This document shows positions 11,200-20,574 of a stretch of DNA of 43,412 nt, one piece after another; position 1 is the stretch's first letter, and every line of letters begins with the position of its first letter. Below the pieces are notes generated by a model. It was given only the letters and a program-made list of their open reading frames with translations. It did not search any database and was not told the DNA's origin. The stretch covers positions 1 through 43,412 of the forward strand of contig JAWQRO010000311.1 of assembly GCA_033557835.1 (NCBI GenBank), read 5' to 3'. This DNA comes from Helochares maculicollis. Lineage: Eukaryota > Arthropoda > Insecta > Coleoptera > Hydrophilidae. A program made the translations under genes and the position numbers.

Positions 11200-12636
11200 C
11201 ATTAATACATACATTGCGGAAGTTTGGCAACGTTCCAATATATATATATATATTCAAAACTGTCAAGCTAGGTGTAATTGTTAGCTTTAGATAAAATAAA
11301 CTAGTTAGTTCGTAACCGTATATACACTTGTGTTCAGAGTATAGAGTAAAATAAAAAGTATGCTGCACTTAAAGTAAACCGAATGATAGTAAATAACTCG
11401 AAGCTGCATTTTAGTCCATAAACAGAAAGGTGAATGTTCCAATGACCAGCTTATCTCTTCTCCTCGAGATACCACTGTATGTATGCAATCCGGAACGACG
11501 ACAATAGCAGACAGGTCTTCGTTTGGTATGGTTGTATACCTACACAGTAGCTGCTCAACAAATCTTGCTAATTGCTCATTATCTACGGCTAATTAGCTTG
11601 CAATCGCTTTAAACCAAATCATAAGTTAGGATACCAATTGATTTAAGTCCAAAATACTATAAACAGCCCAAAGGGCTACTATATTATTTATAATTAAAAC
11701 GATAAAAAGCTTAAAGTCGGTTATTCTAGTCCATCATAGTCACTTTGTTATTTTTAGAGTATAATTGTTTGCAGAATTATTTTTTCTGCCTAAAGCATAA
11801 GATATGTGTCTCTTGAAAATCTCATCTCAAACCTAAAGCATTAATAAAGTTGTCATATTAAAACAACACTTTTGAACAGTACATCAACAACTTGATAGCT
11901 CGATGAGCGTCTTACTATATCTAAGCTTAAAATTTAAAAACATAAACAGATGAAACATTAATCCATAACAGTCTTAAACTAGTTTGAGGGTCCCAAAATT
12001 CGAGACCATATTTATGATTTATTTTGCGCTACCCACGCATGTACGCAACATTTTGTCTCCAGTCAACATGACAAATGTTTAGCTTTACTTGTTGTTATGT
12101 ATAACATAAAAAACAGTATATGGTGGCATATGATTTCATTATGTACAACATTTTTCTGTGTCATCATTTCGCTTTTCCATGCAGTTTTCTAAACAGATCT
12201 CCGATTTTCTATAGTCTTCTCTTTCGTCTTCCTAACCATAATTTCTTCTTTAATCCAGAACCAGAATATTCATCATTGGACGCTTTTATTTTCGGGTTAA
12301 CTATATTTGCTAAGAGATGGCCTAACTTTGCATCAATTGTACATATTTAACAACAAATCAGTCAGGATGTTTATACTAATGATGATTTTAACCTGCCAAA
12401 TTCAGCAAGTGGATTAAGTTTGATAATTGAGCACTTGTTTGTTTGTGTTTCTTAATATAAACATGTAATATCAAATCGCGTGAAGCACCTATTAACCTAT
12501 GCAGAACTCATCTTTTAAAATGGTGCTTACAAAAATTAGTGACAATTTATATCTTAACTTTTTGTTATAAATGTAAGGCATAGGACATCATCTTTATAAG
12601 TTTTAGCAATTCCAGTATTGTGTCACGATATGATAG
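11200..12636. other. AT-rich region without recognised features
   Basis: No gene or repeat family recognised. A short TATATA run lies at ~11237-11252. Open frames at 11123-11368 (minus) and 12120-12350 (plus) show no motif and probably arise by chance. Confidence 0.5.
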
Positions 12637-14713
12637 GTTGCTCAATAAGTTTTCGGTTCGGTAAGAAAAACACAAGTTTTCAAGTAATCCATAAACAAAA
12701 TTCATTTCACATCCCAAAAAATTGATTCTTGGCCGATTGCTGGACACGAACTCGTTGCGAAGCCAAAGAACCAGGTTCACACCACTCTATTAGCTTCTTG
12801 CTTTGATTCAGAGTCACAGCAATGGACCTAAGTCTCATCTATAGTAATGAATCAATGCACAAAATCCACTCAATCCTTTCGAGAAGGCTCTAAATGTTGC
12901 TGAGAAAGTCGAAGTCGAATGTGTTTTTGTTCCATTGTTAGCGAATGCGGCACCCATTGTGTGAAACCCAATACTTGTCAAACTATTGCTTACACTTCGC
13001 AATGAGATGCCTACTATAGATCTCCTAAATCTCTTCCAGTCACTCGAAGATTTTCCAATATGATATCCTGTATTTTTTTACGATTTCTGGTACACACTTT
13101 CAACATTCGTTCATAAATTTCCTTTGCTTTTAAACCTTCCAAAATTAAAAATTCAATCACTATACATTTTCCATTGTAAAAAAATACTATGACACGTCAT
13201 TACTAAATGGCATGTAAACAAAGCTTGAATTGGCAGAATGAAATGAAACTTCACATACGTCTTAACAGGGTGTTACAGAATTAGTTTCCAATACTTAACC
13301 CACATATTAAGAACACCAATGTGACCACGACTTGGTATTTTCTACCTATAAATAAAAATGTTGAAAATTTGTCTAATTTGGGACTCCTGGCATAGTTAAA
13401 ATGATGCCGACAGACCATGCTGGGTTAAAGAATATTATGCAGGCACAACGGCACCCATATTGCTATAAAAATAACGGCATCACAATCAAACACGTCATCA
13501 GATCTTTCAAAACTTCGAGATTAAAGTTTTTCATGAACGCCAAACCGTCCTTATCAAAGAGAAACAGAAAAATATCATAAACGACCATTCAAGTAAAATT
13601 TTATAGCTCCGTAGGTTTTCGAATCACTTAAAACAGAACGTGACTCGAAAACATATCGCTTTATATTACTATCTTCCGCCGCAAGAAAAACGATTACATC
13701 ATACATCGCAAACTAACGTCACCTTTATCTTTATATAATACAAATACATCACAATCAAAATAAAGCGTTAGATCCGTCATAATCACGAGATAAAATTATT
13801 TCACGAACACAAAACCTTCCTAATAACATAAAAACAGAAAAAAGAAAATAAACAACAATTTAAGTAAAATTTTATTTGAGCGCGTTGTTTTTTGAACTGG
13901 AGATCGAACGTGACCACGAAAGAATATCGCTTTATATATGTAACCGCCGCAAGAAGGATGGTTAGTTACATCATACATCGCAAACTAAACAATAACTTAC
14001 TTGTCGACAAATTCATGTTATTGCGGCGACAGACTGATCAAACAAAACACATGCACCGCTTCTCTTGCGTCTGTGGTTGTAAATTTATCGCGCTTTACGT
14101 TTTTTGATGAGCATCCGCTTTAATTTTTATCACCTTGTTTACAAAAAAATTATGGTTTTTCTTGCTTCGTGCTTAGTAAGTTCAGATGATTTACATATTA
14201 GTAAATATGTCTTTCTTTGAATAAGGCTCAAAGAAAAGTTTAGCTAACTTACGTAATAGTAAATAATGTATTAAAAACAAATTGAAATGAACGCAATCCG
14301 ACCAAACATGTGGCGCTTGTTTTTTTCTCTCCGGCTGAAATTTATTGGGATGTTAACTCTTTTCGCTCGTCTTTATTTCTTTTCAACGAGGGTTTTGATA
14401 TTATTTTTTCGTCAGTTTCGAGTCTAGATGCTTTAAGTGTAAACAAGAAGGGGATTCTTTGAAATACCGATAAAAGTTGTCTCAGTTCCACCGAGAACGT
14501 CATAGGGAATTCCAACAGTGATTCTTAACATGTACATGTTATCAATATTTTGGGTGCTAATTATGCCCCAAAATGCAAACAAAAATTCTGTCGCTTATTA
14601 TTTCTTATACCTACAACCCCTTTAAGTTTTGTAACTTAATTTTTAAACAGGCTGTATAAAGACCAACATAACAAAAAATTTACTTCTTATCGAACCGAAA
14701 ACGTATTGCACAA
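12637..14713 (-). mobile_element. Internally deleted mariner split by a later insertion
   Basis: The left end GGTTGCTCAATAAGTTTTCG (about 12637-12656) has an inverted counterpart near 14683-14713 (CGAACCGAAAACGTATTGCA). The minus strand between 12660 and 13140 carries mariner fragments: KAKEIYERML, an ILENLRVTGRD-like stretch, and DETWVHCCDSESKQEA followed by SIFWDVK, around the first catalytic Asp of a DETW-type mariner lineage. Much of the N terminus and all of the C terminus are missing, and stops are present. Element copy B sits inside it at 13266-14654. Without B the remnant is roughly 690 bp. Confidence 0.75.
13266..14654 (+). mobile_element. Unnamed ~1.4-kb element, copy B
   Basis: The head CAGGGTGTTACAGAATTAGT at 13266 and tail ...GTAACTTAATTTTTAAACAGGCTG at 14654 form imperfect inverted repeats of about 30 bp. 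At 1,389 bp this is one of the best preserved copies. Internally it has two tandem, diverged ~250-bp subunits (about 13487-13735 and 13747-13990), each running from CATCACAATCAAA through TTCATGAACGC- or TTCACGAACAC-like and CGCAAGAA words to ACATCATACATCGCAAACTA. No transposase is encoded, so it must be mobilised in trans. The superfamily is not recognised. Confidence 0.85.
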
Positions 14714-15023
14714 CTTAGTAATTCCACTAGGATCTGTGCGCTGTGCATGTATTAATTAATTATAATACAATTCTTTTTTGGGAGCGTTAAGCGTTAGACA
14801 CTGTTTTTAAAAATGTACTGGAACATCTTAAACAAAATACTAGGCGTATATTAAAGAGAAAATATCAATCTTGAAGGTCTCTTCAATGTTAGTGCGATTT
14901 AAGTTATTTAATTATAGAATTTCGCTAAATCATTTACACAATGAAAAGTTGAAAAATCCAGATTTACTTTAATAGTACAATTGCAGGGAAATGTAGACGA
15001 AATTTTTTTACAATAGTATATAG
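14714..15023. other. Spacer between mariner remnant and secreted-protein gene
   Basis: AT-rich sequence lying downstream of the minus-strand gene's poly(A) signal. Nothing else recognised. Confidence 0.4.
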
Positions 15024-15029
15024 TTTATT
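15024..15029 (-). terminator. Polyadenylation signal AATAAA for the DNNR-repeat gene
   Basis: TTTATT on the plus strand reads AATAAA on the minus strand, about 54 nt downstream of the TAA at 15083-15085. The spacing suits a short 3' UTR for the minus-strand gene. Confidence 0.6.
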
Positions 15030-15082
15030 ATTGTAAGCTATTACACATTAAGGTACAATAAAGGTACTGCCATGGTCGTCCC

Positions 15083-15530
15083 TTAGTTATTATCGTCTTT
15101 ATTGTTGTCTCTATTATTGTCGTCTCTATTATTATCGTCCCTATTATTGTCGTCCCTATTGTTGTCGTCCCTATTGTTGTCGTCCCTATTATTGTCGTCC
15201 CTATTATTGTCGTCCCTGTTATTGTCGTCCCTATTATTGTCCCTGTTATTGTCGTCCCTATTATTGTCCCTATTATTGTCGTCCCTATTATTGTCGTCCC
15301 TATTATTTTCGTCGTCCCTATTATTGTCCCTATTATTTTCGTCGTCCCTATTATTGTCCCTATTATTGTCTCTATTATTGTCGTCCCTATTATTGTCCCT
15401 ATTATTGTCGTCTCTATTATTGTCCCTATTATTGTCGTCTCTATTATTGTCCCTATTATTGTCGTCCCTATTATTGTCCCTATTATTGTCGTCTCTATTA
15501 TTGTCTCTATTATTTTCATCTCTTCGGTTT
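15083..15530 (-). repeat. In-frame 12/15-bp coding minisatellite
   Basis: Tandem GACAATAATAGG (DNNR) and GACGACAATAATAGG (DDNNR) units. In the first half they alternate, giving a 27-bp higher-order period. The last stretch is almost pure 15-bp DDNNR. Two units carry an extra Glu codon. The two zones point to separate rounds of slippage or unequal exchange. The antisense strand also reads open as a Leu/Ser tract, a shadow of the repeat. Confidence 0.9.
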
Positions 15531-15688
15531 ACATTGTCATCTTCATCGTCTTGTTCTCTATTATCGTCGTTGTCATCCTTGTTGTTTGCCTTAATTTGTG
15601 TTAGAGGTGCAACCTTCGTTTGTTGAGCGTTTCCATCATCTTTTTTGGCTACTTTGCCTGGGGCACCAGGGAATGCCGAAATTTGCAC
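15083..15688 (-). CDS. Secreted Asp/Asn/Arg-repeat protein, terminal exon
   Basis: This 201-codon exon follows an acceptor read as TGCAATAG on the minus strand and joins in phase 0 to the signal-peptide exon at 16171-16218, giving a 217-residue protein. It opens with VQISAFPGAPGK, completing a signal peptide probably cut after Ala21 (ISA-FP). A linker of about 45 residues follows, rich in Lys, Gln, Asp and Asn. Then about 30 repeats of DNNR, DDNNR or DDENNR run to a TAA stop. The repeats are encoded by 12- and 15-bp DNA units, all multiples of three, so changes in copy number keep the frame. No cysteines, membrane spans or enzyme motifs are visible in the mature part. The product should be a very hydrophilic, disordered, highly charged secreted protein. 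I do not recognise the family; salivary, effector, cuticle-matrix or antifreeze-like roles are open guesses. Confidence 0.72.
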   Translation of the reverse strand: MQISAFPGAPGKVAKKDDGNAQQTKVAPLTQIKANNKDDNDDNREQDDEDDNVNRRDENNRDNNRDDNNRDNNRDDNNRDNNRDDNNRDNNRDDNNRDNNRDDNNRDNNRDNNRDDENNRDNNRDDENNRDDNNRDDNNRDNNRDDNNRDNNRDDNNRDDNNRDDNNRDDNNRDDNNRDDNNRDDNNRDDNNRDNNKDDNN

Positions 15689-15840
15689 CTATTGCAGATA
15701 TTTATAAAATTAGTTTTTATACTGATAAAGTTTTCTTATTGACAAAAGATTGAAACAAAAAGGTATAAGTGTTTCCATCAAATAATATGGATGACTGCGT
15801 ATGAATTTAATTACTGTAAATCTAGAATAAGAAACCTGAT
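15664..15840 (-). repeat. Local duplicate, copy 1 (exon start plus intron)
   Basis: This segment spans the start of the repeat exon and its upstream intron. By eye it aligns with 15969-16157. Shared features, read on the plus strand, include TTGC-C-TTGCA-ATATTTA at the splice site, a GATTGAAAC word, an ATGGATGA word and an AATAAGAAAC word, in the same order. Confidence 0.6.
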
Positions 15841-15951
15841 GTGTGTCCGAGAAAGTCAAAAAAGATATTTGGTTTCATAAAAAATTAATTAAATAATGTT
15901 ACGAAAAAACTCAGCAAAAGTTTTGTTTTATTTCATTAGCCCAAATCAATT

Positions 15952-15993
15952 TCACAGGTTTTCACTGGTACAACAAGAATCGCAAATGTGTGC
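15952..15993 (-). CDS. Candidate alternative terminal exon of the secreted-protein gene
   Basis: A second acceptor, read as TGCAACAG on the minus strand, precedes GCACACATTTGCGATTCTTG. This is plainly related to the start of the repeat exon (GTGCAAATTTCGGCATTCCC). Spliced in phase 0 to the signal-peptide exon it would add AHICDSCCTSENL and a TGA at 15952-15954. An AATAAA lies about 20 nt further on (15927-15932 on the plus strand). The predicted product would be a 29-residue peptide with three Cys, or little more than a signal peptide. It may be a decayed duplicate rather than a used exon. Confidence 0.35.
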   Translation of the reverse strand, partial: AHICDSCCTSENL

Positions 15994-16157
15994 CTGTTGC
16001 ACATATTTAAAAAGAAATTAATTCGTTACACATACACATAATGTTGTGATATTGAGAAATTCAACAAATGATTGAAACGCAAATGATTCCATATCGTTTT
16101 ATAAATGGATGATTATCAATTTAATAAATCGTTATCTTAAAATAATAAGAAACATTT
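15969..16157 (-). repeat. Local duplicate, copy 2 (alternative exon start plus intron)
   Basis: Partner of the segment at 15664-15840. It lies directly downstream of the signal-peptide exon, so transcription reaches this copy first. Similarity covers both the splice acceptor and intron sequence, showing duplication at DNA level rather than chance convergence. Confidence 0.6.
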
Positions 16158-16170
16158 GTATTATACATAC

Positions 16171-16218
16171 CAAAATGGTAACAAACAAGGCAGTTGTAAG
16201 TAAGTACTTGTACTGCAT
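16171..16218 (-). CDS. Secreted Asp/Asn/Arg-repeat protein, first exon (signal peptide)
   Basis: ATG at 16216-16218 starts 16 codons, MQYKYLLTTALFVTIL, a short N-terminal region with a Lys followed by a hydrophobic core. The exon ends exactly at a GTATGT donor beginning at 16170, leaving phase 0. The continuation VQISA in the next exon completes a well-formed signal peptide. The exon is too short for most open-frame searches. A TATA box lies 37-44 bp upstream of the ATG, implying a 5' UTR of only a few tens of bases. This compact plan (signal-peptide exon, one intron, low-complexity exon) is common for small secreted proteins of insects. The intron is 482 bp and contains the duplicated alternative exon. 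Confidence 0.72.
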
Positions 16219-16254
16219 GTTTACTAGTTGTAGGTAAAAACAAAATTTTTGCCG

Positions 16255-16262
16255 TATATATA
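16255..16262 (-). promoter_or_regulatory. TATA box of the secreted-protein gene
   Basis: TATATATA read on the minus strand, set in a less AT-rich context. It sits where a TATA box would place transcription start near 16230, just upstream of the ATG at 16218. The window is AT-rich, so such a word alone is weak; its position is what supports it. Confidence 0.5.
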
Positions 16263-16264
16263 GT

Positions 16265-17734
16265 CCAATTTCCACTACTCCCTTGCAAATTATCACAGAA
16301 ATATTTATATTTTAACAATAAGTGGATCATAACTTATATTATAATAATTATATTTTTCAACATTATATACGTTTTATGTAAAATGTAATTTCAAAAGTTC
16401 TAAATGAAAGAATTTGAAATTATAGAAGTGATTAGTTTTTAATACGTCTATTGTTTCGATACCTTTTAAAATATTTACTGTTGAAATTCTCATAAAGTAT
16501 TAATAATACGTCTTTGTTATCGATATAGGTACAGTAGTTATTTAAAATTAGAGCATTTAATTACTTCGAACGTTTAATGAGAACGCTTGAAATGTATGCG
16601 AGCGTCAAATAACTAAAACTTTAAAATTTTCTATTACTGCCGTTGATATTTTTGAAATAATAAAAGTATTTTATAAAAGTTGTGCATTATTGAGAAAAAC
16701 ACAACAAATGTTTTGTGCAGTTTTGCACTAATTTGATATATAGGTCGGCTCAAATCAATTTCATACTTCTGCATTTCTACGTGGTTAGAATAAAAGCCAA
16801 AGAAGTTATTAGACATGTAACAGAGGAATGTGCGCATCGTTGGAGATATTCTGGGTTCTCAAAAAAGAAGCTGTAATATTGTTATTGTCTTTTTAATATT
16901 ATCAAAGAGAAAAATATCACAATTAACATAATTACTGCAGCATGTAGGGATAAGATTTAAAAATCAGTTGTAATAAGGAGATTTTATTACTTGATAACAC
17001 CTGCACTTGACTTGCATGAATTTTGTTTTTTTATCGCATTATTATTGGCTTCATAAGCCACAAATCGCTTAACCCTTGGCGTTCATGTGAAATTTATTTG
17101 AAAGAATCTTAAATGATTATTGTTAATACCAAATATTCACTCTGATATATTAAACTGAGTATTGATAAGTCGAGTACTTTTGGCATATCGATATAATGTA
17201 ATAATTACTAAAAAGATAGGTGATTCTCCAAGTATTGTTGTAATTTCATACGTTAGTTAGTAAATTTTAATTCATAACATATTGCTTGAGATTAGGATTA
17301 GAATGGTAGCAGGCGATATCCATGAAACTGGTCTGTAAGCATTTGTTCTTCTTGCATATTCGTAAAAATGATATATTGTCGGAAATTTTAACAAGAGGTT
17401 TATATTGCATATTTTCATTCCTTCAGGCATACCTTCATTGTACGTTTTTCAACATTTGTCGTATTAAAAAGAAAAATTATTTTGGTGATAATAATTGGAA
17501 TTCTTTTTCTTTGCAATTGCTTGACCAGATAATAAGATATTGATGCTCCAATCTTTACGATACATGATACATGAGCAAACAATTTGTTTAAATGAATCTC
17601 TTCGTTTTCGGATCTTTATTTGTTATTCAGAGTTGTAAACACAACGTGACATATTATCATAGAGTATATCCAATAATGCTTGTTTGGTAATATTTTATAT
17701 TAATGGGGTAGAACTTGCGAAAATACATTATATA
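16265..17734. other. AT-rich region; possible third diverged copy of the duplicate at ~16640-16850
   Basis: No gene recognised. Around 16650-16850 the words GAGAAA...CAACAAATG and CAAATCAATTTCA recur in a context like that of the local duplicates at 15.9-16.1 kb, hinting at a third, strongly diverged copy. A clear splice acceptor or signal peptide could not be seen there. Confidence 0.35.
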
Positions 17735-19254
17735 CAGGGTGTTGCAGGATTAATTTCCAATACTTAACCCACGTGTTAAGAACGCCAATGTGACCACGAT
17801 TTGGTATTTTCTAAGTATAAATTAAAATGTTGAAAATTTGTCTAGTTTGGGACTCTTGGAATATTTGAAATAATGCCGGTTTGTTCCTTCAAAACCTCGA
17901 GATTAACTTTTTTCATGAACCCAAAACCGTTCTCACCAAAAACAAACAGAAAAAGAACATAAAAAACGACTGAAATCAAATTTTGTAGCTCCGCCAGGTG
18001 TTTCGAATCACTTAAAACAGAACGTGACCTCGAAATAAAAATCGCTTTGTATTAGTATCTTCCGCCGCAAGAAAGACTATACATCATACATCGCAAGCTA
18101 AGGTCACCTTTATCTTTATAAAATTACCGGCATCACAATCAAAACAAATCGTTGGATCCGTCAAAATCAATTAAATTTTTTCATGAATGCAAAACCTTCC
18201 TTATGAAATAGAAACAGAAAAAAGAACATAAATAATCAATAAAGTCAAATTTTATTGAGACGCGTTGCAGAAGAAAGCGCGTGATCTTGCGAAAATTTCA
18301 CTTTATGTTACCATTTTCGGCCGCAAGAAAGGTGATTATATCGTGCATCGCAAACTAATTCATATTTGTAAAGGGAAAATTAGTCAGTGCAAAATTGCAA
18401 TAATACGTATTTGTCAATAACAAATTGCATTTATTTTAACTTTTTAGTTTTATATCTAAAGAGACTTAAATTCAACGCACAAGAATAAATTTGTGACCCG
18501 GCTTAGCAGATATCGATAGTAGGGGCAAATGATCTTCGAGGAGCCGGGAACGCAAATAACTGTAATAATTGTACGAAGAATGCAAAAATTGTTAAATATC
18601 AAATTAAGTAAATTGTAAAAAAGTTCTAAATTGAATATCTTATTAGATGGCGTTGCATTTAACATATCGAATCAAATGCAAACACTAGTAAACAAGTGGA
18701 GTTTCTCTTGCTTCTGTGGTTGTAACTTGATGAGCTAGTTTTTTGTAGGTTTTAGAGTAGCCTAGTATGCTTTCATTTATATGATTATAGCCACTATAAA
18801 AGAACGGTTCATATTTCGTATTTAACAGGTTCAGGTAATTTACATATTAACAAAAACTTCATTCTTTGAATAAAGCTTATAGCTTAGCGTACTTGCACAA
18901 TCGTAAATAATGAATAAAATACGTCGAAATGAAGATATTAGTAAAAAATTGACCACACATGTGCCTTGTCTTTCCTCTTCTGTTGAAGTTCAATAGACTA
19001 TTAACTTTTTTCGCTTGTCTATATTCCTTTTTAACAAGGTATTTTAATTATCATTTCGACTGTTCGAGTCCAGCTGCATTAAGTGTAGACAAGAAGGGAA
19101 TTCTTTGCAATAGCAATAAAATTCGTCTATCTTCGACTAACGGCGTCATAGGGAATTCCGCCAGTGGTTCTTAACAAGTACATGTAATTAATATATCGGT
19201 TACTAATTATGCCCCAAAATGCAAACAAGAACCTATCGCTTATTATTTCTTATA
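17735..19254 (+). mobile_element. Unnamed ~1.4-kb element, copy C
   Basis: The head CAGGGTGTTGCAGGATTAAT at 17735 is preceded by TATA. The copy has the two internal subunits and the subtype-A block with TATCTAAAGAGACTTAAATT near 18450. Its tail runs to CCTATCGCTTATTATTTCT, where the next copy starts immediately, so its own tail repeat is lost. Confidence 0.82.
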
Positions 19255-20351
19255 TAGGATGTTGCAGAATTAATTTCCTATACTTAACCCACATGTTAAG
19301 AACACCAATGTGACCACGACCTGGTATTTTCTAACTGTAAGTAAAAATGTTAAAAATTTGGCTAATTTAGGACTTCTGCTATAATTGAAATGATGCAGGT
19401 AAGCCATAATGGTTTAAAGATTATTTTGCAAACACAACGGCACCGTTACTGTTATGAAAATAACGACATCACAATCAAACATGTCGTCAGATCCTTTAAA
19501 ACCTCGAGATTAATTTTTTTCATAAACACTAAAACGTCCTTATCAATGAGAAACAGAAAAAGAACATTAACAACCATTAAAGCCAAAATTACTATATTAT
19601 TACTATATTCCGCCGCAAGAAAGACGATTACATCATACATCGCAAACTGACGTCACCTTTATCTATAAAATACAGGCATCACGAAGCGTTAGATCCGTCA
19701 TAATCACGACAAAAAATTCTTTCGCGAACACAAAACTTTCCTAATAACATAAAGTCAGAAAAAAGAACATAAACAGCCATTTAAGAAAAATTTTACTCGA
19801 GCTCGTTGTTTTTTGAACTGGAGATTCAACGTGACCTCGAAAGAAGCAAACTAAGCAATAACTTCATTGTCGACATTCTTTATCGTTAAAATTCGATGGC
19901 TACTTAAATACGATGGACAACAGTCTCCTTCTATCGATAACACATGCACTACTTCTCTTGTGTTTGTGGTTGTAAACTTTTTGCGCTTTACGTTTTTTGA
20001 TGAGCATCCGCTTTCATTTTTATCACATCGTTTACAATAAAATGATGGCTATTCTTGTTTCGTGCTTAGTAAGTTCAGTTGAAAAGGAATATAGACAAGC
20101 GAAAAAAGTTCATCGCCCAATAAATTTCAATAGAAGAGGAAAGACAAGCAGAACACGTATTAACTAATACTTCCATTTCGATATATTTAATTTATTATTT
20201 ATGGTTATGCAAGTTTGATTATGTCAGGAGCCCCCACATTAGCCAAATGTTCAACATTTTTATTTATATGTAAATACCAGATACCAGATCGTGTTTACAG
20301 TGCTTTTCTAAACATGTGGTTTTAGTTTTAGAAATCAATTCTGCAACCTGT
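19255..20351 (+). mobile_element. Unnamed ~1.4-kb element, copy D (fold-back form)
   Basis: Starts in the + orientation (AGGATGTTGCAGAATTAATT). At ~20082 it switches to sequence of the same element in the opposite orientation (GGAATATAGACAAGCGAAAA) and ends at ~20351 with the reverse complement of a head (AATTCTGCAACCTGT). Both ends are therefore heads facing outward, giving long inverted termini. Confidence 0.75.
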
Positions 20352-20574
20352 ATGTAAATGAATAATATATTTATTTTATGACAACTATTCTATACTATTA
20401 TTAGAGGAATTCTGAACGTTCCCAAATGTATATTCTTGGAATTTCACGGGATACGTTACTTATAGCAGCTGTTCAATGGGACAATAGTTAAGGTTGCGCG
20501 AGATGATCTATACCGTTCAATTATTTCTTTGCGCTCATTATTTAAGTGTCGCAAGTTTGTGTTTTCTGTGCAAA

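Noticed and set aside
15102..15626. Long plus-strand open frame encoding a Leu/Ser-rich repeat, and a second minus-strand frame rich in Ile/Thr
   Set aside because: Both are shadows of the 12/15-bp repeat, whose unit lengths keep several frames open. Only the DNNR frame joins to a signal peptide and has splice and poly(A) context.
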